From: Phycisphaerales bacterium
GTDB taxonomy: Bacteria; Planctomycetota; Phycisphaerae; UBA1845; Fen-1342
Length of the DNA stretch: 64,000 bases
Assembly: GCA_016710275.1 (NCBI GenBank)
Contig: JADJXS010000001.1
Location: 2,046,001 to 2,110,000, forward strand
Reading direction: 5' to 3'
In this document: one piece after another, positions 1 to 6,905 of the stretch
Layout of the letters: every line of letters begins with the position of its first letter
Numbering within the stretch: position 1 is the first letter of the stretch
Made by a program: the position numbers and the translations under genes
The notes under the pieces: generated by a model
The model's input: only the letters and a program-made list of their open reading frames with translations
Databases searched by the model: none
Told to the model about the DNA's origin: nothing

Positions 1-200
1 AGCCCGGCCGGCATCAACGGCAAGTGTTCGGAGGTGTACGTCGTCGTCCGGCCGTTGGGATGCTGGACATGGACCGCGTAGAGAATGGGCATCCCGGCAG
101 CGTACCGCCCGCGTAGCCGGTTGGCAACGATTCCGCCGACCCGGTAACGCTCGGTCCCGCCAATTTGCTTAGCCGCCGTCCATAAACCGGGGCGGAGAAC
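1..200 (-). CDS. Possible 5' part of a minus-strand gene leaving the window
   Basis: An open minus-strand frame runs from a TAG just upstream of position 200 to the window edge. It reads like ordinary protein (for example ERYRVGGIVANRL, then MPILYAVHVQHPNG) rather than random high-GC translation. There is no ATG, GTG or TTG before the ATG at 92-90, so either the gene starts at 92 with only 30 residues visible, or this is a remnant that lost its true start. An ATG in another frame upstream gives only MDGG and a stop, which would fit a frameshifted start. I do not recognise the protein. Confidence 0.25.
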
Positions 201-497
201 CTAACGAAATTGGCACGGCCGCGTTCGCTCGATCGCGCCGAATTTTCTATGCAAATCGGAGTGCATAATTTGTTTTATGCAGAAAAGCCGCATTCTGGCG
301 CAATGGCGGGGGGATGCTAACATTAGCACCCCCCCCCGTCGCCGTCCGATCGGTCGCGGCCGCAGCCCATGATCCGCATTCTGGCGCAATGCGGCGGGGT
401 TTCGTTTGCTCGATCAAACGCGACTATTGATTTTAGCGGGAAAACGTCGCGGAATCGCTAGACGTGGTGCGAAGTTGTTCTAGCAGGCAACGAATCC
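93..497. other. Non-coding stretch with two palindromes and a direct repeat
   Basis: No convincing gene is seen upstream of position 200. A perfect 7-bp inverted repeat (TGCATAA / TTATGCA, spacer 6) lies at 262-281 in a locally AT-rich patch. A strong stem-loop lies at about 308-335: a run of G, then TGCTAA-ca-TTAGCA, then a run of C. No U-tract follows on either strand, so I do not call it a terminator. The word CCGCATTCTGGCGCAATG occurs twice, near 288 and 374. No function can be assigned. Confidence 0.4.
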
Positions 498-677
498 CTA
501 GACAGGCTCGGGAGGATCGGCCGCCGAGTCGATGATCGCCAGCAGCCCATGCCGCAGCTTGGTCGGCAGCGTTGGCCAGGCGGACAGCACGCGCGCCAAT
601 TCGGGGTGATCCGGGGTCAAACGCGCCAAGCAATCCGCCAAGACACCACCGGGGGGTTCGCGTAAAGCGTTGGCATC
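498..677 (-). pseudogene. Recombinase-tail-like remnant
   Basis: The last 59 codons of a minus-strand frame read like real protein: ALREPPGGVLADCLARL, then HPELARVLSAWPTLP and a short amphipathic end, stop at 498-500. The motif x-AWPTLPxxLRxGLLAIIDSA resembles the short tail I associate with planctomycete tyrosine recombinase genes and their neighbours; that link is from memory and is not proven here. Upstream the same frame runs antisense through the tRNA fragment at 700-747 and becomes nonsense, so no intact gene exists. I read it as debris of an integrated element, or as a very short gene without a clear start. Confidence 0.35.
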
Positions 678-699
678 GTCGGGGTTATGCTCGTTCGGC

Positions 700-747
700 A
701 GCGGACTCATAATCTGCTGGTCGCTGGTTCGAATCCAGCTGGGCCCA
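700..747 (+). tRNA. tRNA-Met(CAU) 3' fragment, 5' acceptor and D arm lost
   Basis: The 3' part of a tRNA is clear. The anticodon stem is GCGGA/TCTGC around loop CTCATAA (anticodon CAT, 708-710). A five-base variable region follows, then a T arm GCTGG-TTCGAAT-CCAGC at 723-739, a 3' acceptor strand TGGGCCC and discriminator A at 747. No CCA is encoded. The matching 5' acceptor strand (GGGCCCA) and a pairing D stem are absent from the preceding 100 bases, which contain only a damaged GCTC-GTTCGGC. It cannot fold as a whole tRNA. A 3' tRNA fragment is typical of an att site left by an integrase. Confidence 0.65.
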
Positions 748-863
748 TTTGTCGTTTCCCGCTCCTGCATTTCGGTGCGGCTTCGTTCGTGAACGGTAGG
801 GGTGTTCGAGCATCTTCCACTGTGGCATGCGCGTCGGTTCGCGCCGGCGTAGGGCGAACAAGA

Positions 864-1098
864 TTTCTCGCAGAGGCGCGGAGAGCGCGGAGAGAGAGAT
901 AGAGAGACGCGTAGCGCGGATGGTGCGTTCGGGCCTGTCGCGCGGCGCTTTACAATGCGAATCGCCCCACGCTGGCCCGAACACACCCTACGCGCTCGCC
1001 CCACGCCGGCCCGAACACACCCTACGCGCTCGCCCGACGCCGGTCCGAACACACCCTACCACTGCATTCTCTGCGTTCTCTGTGCTCTCTGCGAGAAA
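864..1098. repeat. MITE-like element, copy A
   Basis: The ends are inverted repeats: TTTCTCGCAGAG-type sequence on the left, and CTCTCTGCGAGAAA on the right, with imperfect pairing extending to about 30 bases. The interior holds the 34-bp repeat. The sequence just right of the element (ACCGCATTCACGCG, then TGCCCGTC and CGGCTCAG) recurs right of copy B, so homology extends beyond the inverted repeats. No transposase is encoded. The purine-rich GCAGAGAGCACAGAGA word is common in environmental high-GC genomes, which makes a non-autonomous dispersed element likely. Confidence 0.5.
963..1064. repeat. 34-bp tandem repeat, three units
   Basis: Three near-identical 34-bp units start at 963, 997 and 1031, each built on CGCCSSACGCYGGYCCGAAC followed by ACACCCTACG-type sequence. 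The reverse complement of the third unit recurs near 1613-1645 inside copy B. The units create Pro/Arg-rich open frames on both strands that are not genes. Confidence 0.75.
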
Positions 1099-1261
1099 CC
1101 GCATTCACGCGCCACCTGTCATGCCCGTCGCCGGCTCAGCGCCGCCGCGAATTCCGCGCGGATTCTGCACGTTGTGCGGCGGGAACGGCCCGCATTGCAT
1201 CAGAACGCGGCCAGGCTCCCGCGGACCGTGCCCGTTCTCTGGCAAAGTGCGGCCTCATTCT

Positions 1262-1365
1262 GCCAGTTGGAGGCCTGCGTCGCCGAGTTGGAGGCCTGCG
1301 GCGCCGAGTGTGAGGCCTGCGGCGCCGAGTGTGAGGCCTGCGTCTGCGAGATTGAGGCCTCAAAC
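1262..1365. repeat. 21-bp tandem repeat, five units
   Basis: Five units of about 21 bp, consensus GCCGAGTKKGAGGCCTGCGKC, start at about 1262, 1282, 1303, 1324 and 1345; the last one diverges. Because 21 is a multiple of three, all frames stay open across it. It lies in gene-free sequence. Confidence 0.75.
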
Positions 1366-1523
1366 TGCGGGAATTCATACATTTCTCGCAAAATAATTCC
1401 GTGATTTCGCGCCGCGCTACACAAGTCTTCGCCGCCGCGGACCGATGCCACGCCTGGGGCAAGCCCCCCAGCTACGGCAACGCATCCGCCGGCATGGTAC
1501 GCAACGCGGGCGGCCCTTCGAAT

Positions 1524-1555
1524 GCATGCTTACGTTGAGTACAGCGAAAGCATGC
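1524..1555. repeat. REP-like palindrome, copy 1
   Basis: Thirty-two bases fold as outer stem GCATGCTT/AAGCATGC and inner stem CGTTG/CAGCG around loop AGTA. The inner stem differs from copies 3-5 (CGCGG/CCGCG), yet pairing is kept through compensating changes (one G-U pair). That points to selection for structure. CCACCC follows, as in the other copies. Confidence 0.65.
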
Positions 1556-1568
1556 CACCCGACAAGAG

Positions 1569-1857
1569 TTCTCGCAGAGAGCACAGAGAGCGCAGAGAGA
1601 AAGAGCGAGCAGGGGTAGGGTGTGTTCGGGCCGGCGTCGGGCGAGTTTCTTCGCACAGCGCCGCGCAGCCGGCCCGAACGCACCACCCTTGACAGGCACG
1701 AACGCACCACCCTTGACATGCCCGAACGCACCCTTTCCATCACGGCGTCTTCGCCCCCGGCCGCTGAGTACAGCGAGAGCATGCCACCCGACAAGACATC
1801 CGACTTGAACAAACCCTGTCCCTGCATTCTCTGTGCTCTCTGCGCCTCTGCGAGAGA
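1569..1857. repeat. MITE-like element, copy B
   Basis: The left end TTCTCGCAGAGAGCACAGAG is mirrored at the right end by CTCTGTGCTCTCTGCGCCTC and TGCGAGAGA. The interior carries an inverted version of the 34-bp repeat of copy A, two to three GAACGCACCACCCTTGACA units and a partial REP-like palindrome. Right-flanking homology to copy A continues for about 50 bases. No transposase is present. Confidence 0.5.
1762..1784. repeat. REP-like palindrome, partial copy 2
   Basis: The inner stem CGCTG-AGTA-CAGCG and the right arm AGAGCATGCCACCC are kept. The left outer arm GCATGCTT has been replaced. This is a third version of the inner stem that still pairs. Confidence 0.5.
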
Positions 1858-2056
1858 CCGCATTCACGCGCTGCCTGTCGTGCCCGTCACCGGCTCAGGG
1901 CCGCCGCCGGGAGCCGGTTGTCCGGTGCGCCCGCCGGCAGGGTGCAGGTCAAGCCGCGACGTGCACGGCTCCGATAGAAGCAGTGCCGGTCCGCGAAGCG
2001 CAGGCTCTGCGCGTCGCGATCATCCGCCCACCGCCGCTTCTGTCGGAGACGTTCCG

Positions 2057-2563
2057 ATGTCCAGGTCCGCGCAACTGCCGGGATTCACCTGTCCTTCGCT
2101 CGCGGAGCGCGTTCGCTGTTTCGCCGTCGATCGCGTCAGTGCGCTGGCGCGGCTGATCCGCACGCCGGCCGACGCGCGCATCGCGCTGGAGGCCATTCTG
2201 GCCCGCGCGGTGGATGCCGGGCCGTCGCATCTGCATCCGCCGACGGCGGCGCTCGAACGCCTGCATACCGCGATTGTGAACTACGGTGCGGGGCGCATGG
2301 ATCCGCGCACGGACCTGGCGGCGCTGCTCGCGGCGGCGCAGAGCGAGCTGGACGCGCTGCCGGATCACGTGTTTCGCTGGGACCGCGAGCTGCTGGCGGC
2401 CGTCGCGCACGCAGCGCCGCAGGTGCTGCCGCTGATCGCCGCATCCGAAGCGGACGCTGCTCCGGCGGCTCGTGCGTCGCAGTTCACGCCGGTCGGCATT
2501 GCGCCGGCGGCGATCGCAAACGCGGAGCACTCCTGGAGCGAAGCGCACGCGCTGGCCGTCTGA
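2057..2563 (+). CDS. Hypothetical Ala-rich protein, 168 aa
   Basis: I do not recognise this protein. The ATG at 2057 has a GGAG eight bases upstream. The frame stays open further upstream, but that part is Arg/Ser/Pro nonsense derived from repeats, so I start here. The product is helical and Ala/Leu-rich with no signal peptide, no membrane segment and no cysteine cluster. It reads as a soluble protein (for example LARLIRTPADARIALEAILARA). It stands alone between repeat-rich DNA and a spacer before the next gene. Codon use is typical of the window. A real but uncharacterised gene is more likely than chance. Confidence 0.55.
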   Translation: MSRSAQLPGFTCPSLAERVRCFAVDRVSALARLIRTPADARIALEAILARAVDAGPSHLHPPTAALERLHTAIVNYGAGRMDPRTDLAALLAAAQSELDALPDHVFRWDRELLAAVAHAAPQVLPLIAASEADAAPAARASQFTPVGIAPAAIANAEHSWSEAHALAV

Positions 2564-3020
2564 CGCCGACTCCATTTTGCCGGTCACCGCTCCCAATCAA
2601 CACGCCGCGCGATGCGCGATCCGGGGGCACTCGGGCCGCGACTTCATGATCGCCAACTCCTCTATATCTTCGAAGCCGGGGTGGGCCGAAGTGGGTCATT
2701 AGCCGTCCACAGCCCGAATGAGGCAGTTGGGCCGGGGGGGCCGACTGACGTGCTCCGCCCGTGAGGCAAGCATCCGCCGGGCGGGACGTCGCCCCCGCAC
2801 TTTCTGCTGAATCGCTGGGGATTCGGGGCGCGGGCGACGGGTTCCTCTAAGCGACAAATCGCACGACGAACACACGATTTGAGCGTAGTTCCGGCGGTCG
2901 AGGAGCCTCAAGGCTCGTATCCCGGCTCGACCGCGCGCCGCTCTCGGGCGTCTCTTGACAGAGAAAACAGGCGCCGATAGATCACCTGCTGATCGACAGA
3001 TCGTGAATTAGGAGACGCCC
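2564..3020. other. 457-bp intergenic region
   Basis: No gene is seen. The first 380 bases show nothing I can name. Near the end a TTGACA box precedes the gene at 3021. Its ribosome-binding site (AGGAGA) starts about ten bases before the ATG. Confidence 0.5.
2955..2983 (+). promoter_or_regulatory. Candidate sigma-70-type promoter
   Basis: A perfect TTGACA at 2955-2960 is followed after 17 bases by TAGATC, a weak -10 match. It lies about 40 bases upstream of the start of the beta-barrel gene. The -35 match is the only strong part. Confidence 0.3.
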
Positions 3021-4067
3021 ATGTGCTCATTTCGAATGTCCGGGGGTGCGTTGCTGGCGGCCGTCTTCCTGGCGGCGGGCAGCGCGATTGCGGGTGGATT
3101 TCTCGACACGCCGGTTCCGACCATCAACCGGGAACCGACCTCCGCGCCGGCGGAAGCGGCGGCACCAGCGGATGAGGTCGGCGTCCTCAGCGATCGTGCC
3201 ACGTTTCTCCTGTCGCGCGGTCTGGCCCATGGGGAGCCGACCGTGCTGTGGCCGGGGCTGCTGAGCGGTCTGCGGGGGTTTGAGCACTTCTACGAGCCGG
3301 TCGGCAATCCGCTGTACTTCGAGTCGCCATTTGTCAGCAGCCAGTTGCGGTTTCTGTACCTCTGGCACCAGTTTCCGGACGGCTCGCAGATCGGCGGGGG
3401 CGACCTGAGCGTGTTCGCGGCGCAGGCGCGCGTGGCACTTTCCGAGCGGCTGGCGTTCATCGCGACCAAGGACGGCTACAGCGTGCTCAATGCCGGAATT
3501 CTGCCGCCCGCGGAAGGGTGGAACGATGCCACGGTCGGACTGAAGTACGCCGTGTACGTGGACAGGGAGAACGACTTCGTGATCACGCCGGGCCTGCGGT
3601 GGGAGTGGGAGAACGGCAGCCGCAGGGTGCTTCAGGGCGGCGGACAGGAACTCAGCCCGTTCGTGAGCATCGCAAAGGGATTCGACCGCTTTCACATTCT
3701 GGGCAACGTGACGGCGCGGTTGCCGATGGACCGCCACGACGGCAACTACGTGCTCAGTTGGGATCTGCACTTTGACTACGAGATCGCGCCGGAGACCCTG
3801 CCGGGGTTTGCGCCGCTGGTCGAGTTTCACGGCCTGCACTATCTGACGGATGGCGATGCACTGCCGTTGAGCGTTGGCGGGCTTGATTATGCAAACATCG
3901 GCTCGAACAACGTCGCCGGCGACAACGTGTTTTCCACCGGGATCGGCTTCCGCTGGAAGCTCTCGCCGCACGCATCCCTCGGCTCAACGTACCAGTTTCC
4001 GCTGCACAACCCGAACAACGACATCATGGGGCAGCGCGTGACGTTTGACTTCATCCTGGGCTGGTAG
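3021..4067 (+). CDS. Predicted outer-membrane beta-barrel protein, 348 aa
   Basis: The start has an AGGAGA about ten bases upstream. Residues 1-25 form a signal peptide (GALLAAVFLAAGSAIAGG). The rest shows alternating aromatic/polar strands, for example FVITPGLRWEWENGS, FHILGNVTARL, VLSWDLHFDYEI and STGIGFRWKL, and ends in VTFDFILGW. Alternating strands with a terminal aromatic are usual for outer-membrane barrels. Charged turns separate the strands. I do not recognise a specific family or substrate. A small lipoprotein-like gene follows 18 bases after the stop and may be co-transcribed. Confidence 0.65.
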   Translation: MCSFRMSGGALLAAVFLAAGSAIAGGFLDTPVPTINREPTSAPAEAAAPADEVGVLSDRATFLLSRGLAHGEPTVLWPGLLSGLRGFEHFYEPVGNPLYFESPFVSSQLRFLYLWHQFPDGSQIGGGDLSVFAAQARVALSERLAFIATKDGYSVLNAGILPPAEGWNDATVGLKYAVYVDRENDFVITPGLRWEWENGSRRVLQGGGQELSPFVSIAKGFDRFHILGNVTARLPMDRHDGNYVLSWDLHFDYEIAPETLPGFAPLVEFHGLHYLTDGDALPLSVGGLDYANIGSNNVAGDNVFSTGIGFRWKLSPHASLGSTYQFPLHNPNNDIMGQRVTFDFILGW

Positions 4068-4085
4068 CCCGACTGGAGCCTGATC

Positions 4086-4265
4086 GTGATTCAAATTCGC
4101 AAGCAGACGGCGCTGCTGATGTGCGGCGGCGTGCTGATGCAACTGATCCCCTTCGGCTGTCTGGGGCAGGGAATCCTGCGCACCGTCACGCCGATGCTGC
4201 TGGACGACACAGTGAACATTCTGGATCGCGTGATCCGCGCGGTCGCGCCGCTCGTGCTTCCGTAG
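4086..4265 (+). CDS. Small lipoprotein-like peptide, 59 aa
   Basis: A GTG at 4086, 18 bases after the barrel gene, opens a 59-residue frame: a short basic start (IQIRKQ), a hydrophobic run LLMCGGVLMQLIPFGCLG, then an amphipathic stretch ending RVIRAVAPLVLP. The pattern basic start, hydrophobic core, Cys (FGCLG) suggests a secreted or lipid-anchored peptide. The short spacing and shared strand suggest an operon with the barrel gene. The minus-strand gene at 6236-6400 is a similar small Cys-containing exported peptide. Function is unknown. Confidence 0.5.
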   Translation: MIQIRKQTALLMCGGVLMQLIPFGCLGQGILRTVTPMLLDDTVNILDRVIRAVAPLVLP

Positions 4266-4481
4266 GGCGAGCCGCAACCCCGACCTGCCTCCAATGCGCT
4301 GGCGCGGCGGTTCGCCGACCGGGCCGGCGCGCCGCACCGCCGGGGTTCGGCCGGACCGGCGGCGGTGCAGCGCGCTGCTCCGCCGTCACGATCGCCGGCG
4401 CGAGCGTACACTGGACCCGCGTCGCCGCCGCACTGTCGGTGCGGCCCCGGCGCCCCAGAACCGGGAGGCGTCGATCGCGCC

Positions 4482-5744
4482 ATGCTGCCCGCCTCGCACA
4501 TCCAATTGCCGCTGCCCGCCGACGCCGCTCCGGCAGTCGAGATTGTGGGCGTTTTGCGCGCCGCCGGTCACCAGGCGCTGCTGGCGGGCGGCTGCGTGCG
4601 CGACCTGCTGCGCGGCATGCCGCCTCATGACTATGACGTCGCAACCGATGCGCTCCCCGCGCGGGTGGTGGAGCTTTTTCGCGCGACCCGCGAAGTCGGC
4701 GCGAGTTTCGGTGTGGTGCTCGTCCGTCGACGGGATCGCTGGATTGAAGTGGCCACTTTTCGCGCCGACGGCGTCTATGTCGACGGACGCCGTCCCGAAC
4801 GCGTCACCTTTTCCGACGCGCTGCATGACGCCCAACGCCGTGATTTCACGGTCAACGGCATGTTCCTCGACCCGGCGAGCGGTGAGATCATCGACTATGT
4901 CGGCGGCCGTGCGGACATCCGCGATGGTCTGATTCGCGCCATCGGCGACCCCGCGGCGCGCTTTGCCGAAGATCACCTGCGGCTGCTGCGCGGCGTGCGC
5001 TTCGCGGCGCGGCTGGGCTACCGGATCGAGCCGGGCACCGCGGAGGCGATTCGCCGCGAGGCGGGCAGTCTCTCGCGCGTCGCTGCGGAGCGCATCCGCG
5101 ACGAATTGGAGCGCATGTTCGCGGACCACACGCGCGGTCGGGCGCTGTTCCTGCTGCACGAGTTGAATCTGTTGGCGCGGTTGTGGCCGGGAGCTGCGGA
5201 GGTCGCGCGCCATGCTGACCCAATGATCCCCCTGATTGCCCGCATCGAGGACGATGTTTCGGCGGGCTTTGAGCTGACGATGGCGATCCTGCTGTCGGAG
5301 TGTGCCGTCGGTGCCCAGGAGGCCGCGGCGAAGGGGCTGGCGCTATCGAATCGGCAGGCCGGCGCGGTGGCCTGGCTGCTTCAAATGCGCGCGGCGCTGG
5401 ATGATCCGGCAGCGCTGTCGCTGGCGCAGCTCAAGCGGCTGGTCGCGTCGGAGTGGTTCGACGCCCTGAGCGCGTGGTCTCGGCAGCGAAGGGCCGCACT
5501 GCCCGATGCCGCCGCGCGGGCGAAGGTGCTGGAATCGCGCATCGCGGGGCTGCATCCGGATCGCATTGCTCCGCCGCCGTTTGTCAGTGGTGACGATCTG
5601 CTCGCGCGCGGGGTCGTTCCGGGGCCGCTTTACAAGCGCGTGTTGTCCGATTTGTACGAGCGGCAGTTGAATGAGACGCTGAGAGATCGCGCGTCGGCGC
5701 TTGCGGCGATGGATGACATTCTGAGGGGTGCGCAACACCCATAG
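4482..5744 (+). CDS. cca: CCA tRNA nucleotidyltransferase / poly(A) polymerase family
   Basis: This enzyme adds or repairs the 3'-CCA of tRNAs, or is the related polyadenylating enzyme. The nucleotidyltransferase head has GGCVRDLL at residues 36-43 and the metal-binding DYDVATDA at about 50-57, then RRDFTVNGM and DYVGGRADI. The ERhxxE-type motif region (RLLRGVRFAARLGY, then AAERIRDELERM) follows, then a helical tRNA-binding body. The 420-residue length is normal. The ATG at 4482 has GGGAGG about 15 bases upstream; the longer upstream frame is Arg/Pro nonsense. tRNA fragments in this window lack an encoded CCA, so such an enzyme would be needed. CCA-adding versus A-adding specificity cannot be told by eye. 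Confidence 0.85.
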   Translation: MLPASHIQLPLPADAAPAVEIVGVLRAAGHQALLAGGCVRDLLRGMPPHDYDVATDALPARVVELFRATREVGASFGVVLVRRRDRWIEVATFRADGVYVDGRRPERVTFSDALHDAQRRDFTVNGMFLDPASGEIIDYVGGRADIRDGLIRAIGDPAARFAEDHLRLLRGVRFAARLGYRIEPGTAEAIRREAGSLSRVAAERIRDELERMFADHTRGRALFLLHELNLLARLWPGAAEVARHADPMIPLIARIEDDVSAGFELTMAILLSECAVGAQEAAAKGLALSNRQAGAVAWLLQMRAALDDPAALSLAQLKRLVASEWFDALSAWSRQRRAALPDAAARAKVLESRIAGLHPDRIAPPPFVSGDDLLARGVVPGPLYKRVLSDLYERQLNETLRDRASALAAMDDILRGAQHP

Positions 5745-5828
5745 CCGGGAGCGGCGTTCGGGGATGAACGACCTGTTCGGAGCGGGCGCATTCGCAGCGC
5801 TGGCGGCCGCTGCCCGGCGGGAGCGTGG

Positions 5829-6239
5829 TCACGCCTTCGCGAACGCTTCCCGCTCGAAGGGGTTGTCGCGGTAGGGGTCGCGTCCGCGGAGCAGCGCCCA
5901 CGCGCCCGCCAGCAGATAGGCCGGAATGAACAGCGGCCCCCAGCGCTCGCACTGCCGGACATGCACGAGTTCGTGCGAGCGGGCGCGGTCGAGCGCCTCG
6001 CCGCTGACTCCGAGCACGATGTGTCCGAGCGTCATCGCCGTAGCGCCTCCGCGCAGCGGCACGACATGCCGAAGAAAGAACGTCACCAGACCGCCGTACA
6101 CCTCGATGATTCCCCGCACGGCGCGCAGACGTCCGCCGCTCAGCAGCGCGATCGGAATCGCCATTGCGCCGATGAGCGTGGTGGGTGCGGCCCACAGATA
6201 CGCGAGCCAGCGCAGGGATCGACGTCTTCGCCGGTTCAG
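5829..6239 (-). CDS. Membrane protein with HELVH motif, CTG start likely
   Basis: The protein has a hydrophobic N-terminal segment (LAYLWAAPTTLIGAM), a beta-rich middle, then SHELVHVRQCERWGPLFIPAYLLA and RGRDPYRDNPFEREA at the C-terminus. HELVH resembles a zinc-peptidase HExxH, but no third ligand is evident and enzymatic activity is unproven. The first ATG (6164) would cut off the LRWLAYLWAAPTT segment, which reads as genuine protein; no ATG, GTG or TTG lies upstream of it in frame. A CTG at 6239-6237 overlaps the TGA of the preceding lipoprotein gene, which fits translational coupling. I therefore extend to 6239 (136 aa); 6164 (111 aa) is the conservative start. Confidence 0.6.
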   Translation of the reverse strand: MNRRRRRSLRWLAYLWAAPTTLIGAMAIPIALLSGGRLRAVRGIIEVYGGLVTFFLRHVVPLRGGATAMTLGHIVLGVSGEALDRARSHELVHVRQCERWGPLFIPAYLLAGAWALLRGRDPYRDNPFEREAFAKA

Positions 6240-6400
6240 TCGAACAGGTCTTCGAGTTCGTCGAAGAAGTCGTCGTCGTCATCCAGCGCGTCGGAAATGT
6301 TATCGAAGAAGTCGCTGAGCCCCTGACAACTGATCGTGATGGCCGGCAGCGGGAGCAGCAGGGCGCCGAGCAGTGCGTATCGGGACCAGAATCGCGTCAT
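6236..6400 (-). CDS. Small acidic lipoprotein, 54 aa
   Basis: A hydrophobic signal (YALLGALLLPLPAITISC) ends in a possible lipobox Cys at about residue 25. The mature part is strikingly acidic (ISDALDDDDDFFDELEDLFD), with about half its residues Asp or Glu. The longer frame starting at 6505 adds an Arg-rich nonsense leader, so I start at the ATG at 6400. Its TGA overlaps the likely CTG start of the HELVH gene, so the two form an operon. The function is unknown; an Asp-rich exported peptide could bind cations. Confidence 0.6.
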   Translation of the reverse strand: MTRFWSRYALLGALLLPLPAITISCQGLSDFFDNISDALDDDDDFFDELEDLFD

Positions 6401-6905
6401 GGCAGGATCTCCGTAGCGGTCCGGGGGAGCCGGCTGCTCGGCGGGTCCATCCGCCGATCGGCAGCGGCCAGCCTTCAGACTACGCGACGGGCGAATACAC
6501 GACAACGACGCGAAAGGGGGGGCAATGTCACGGAAGGCGGCGCATAAAAAAAGAGGGCACCAGGGGCCCTAAGGCGTCCCGGTGCTCTCCGGAGGGGAAA
6601 GAAGCCGTTTTACTGCGGTCCCCGGCACTTCGCCGAGGTATGATAACTGCCTCCGATTCGAACTATACCGCTTTATCGGCGGCTGTCCAGCCCAACGACC
6701 GGATAAAATCAATTGTCCAGTGAACTCCATCGGCATCGTCCCCGCACGACTTGAGCATTTTCCAAGCGGAAATCGTCGATCCGCGTCGCGAATTGCCGCG
6801 CAACCTCATTGCCAAAAATGATTTAGAAATTGTTCAAGAATGCCTGCAAGGGGCGTTGAATTCCCCCGGAGCCACGCAGATTGAATCGAACCGTCGCCCC
6901 AATCA
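6401..6905. other. 505-bp intergenic region with minus-strand terminator
   Basis: No gene is supported. A terminator facing the minus strand sits at 6545-6589. The 310 bases between it and the mnmE stop are less GC-rich than the surroundings and contain short chance frames only. They would be a long mnmE 3' UTR or could hide a small RNA. Confidence 0.45.
6545..6589 (-). terminator. Rho-independent terminator
   Basis: On the minus strand a nine-pair stem (GAGAGCACC with GGTGCCCTC, one G-U pair) encloses a 19-base loop that can pair further, and is followed by seven T residues (the A7 run at 6546-6552). It is the clearest U-tract terminator in the window and would end transcription arriving from mnmE, about 320 bases upstream. 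Confidence 0.7.

Larger units (their letters stand above)
748..2056. other. 1.3-kb gene-free repeat region
   Basis: No reading frame here looks like protein. The frames that stay open are Arg/Pro-rich products of repeats on both strands. The stretch holds two MITE-like elements (864-1098 and 1569-1857), a 34-bp tandem repeat, a 21-bp tandem repeat, two copies of a REP-like hairpin, and short repeats of CGAACGCACCACCCTTGACA near 1677-1735. Confidence 0.6.

Noticed and set aside
308..335. Terminator in the first intergenic region
   Set aside because: The stem is strong, but no U-tract follows on either strand and no gene clearly ends there.
700..747. Complete tRNA gene
   Set aside because: No 5' acceptor strand to match TGGGCCC and no pairing D stem are found upstream.
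498..1052. A 184-codon minus-strand gene
   Set aside because: Only the last 59 codons look like protein; the rest is antisense to a tRNA fragment and a repeat.
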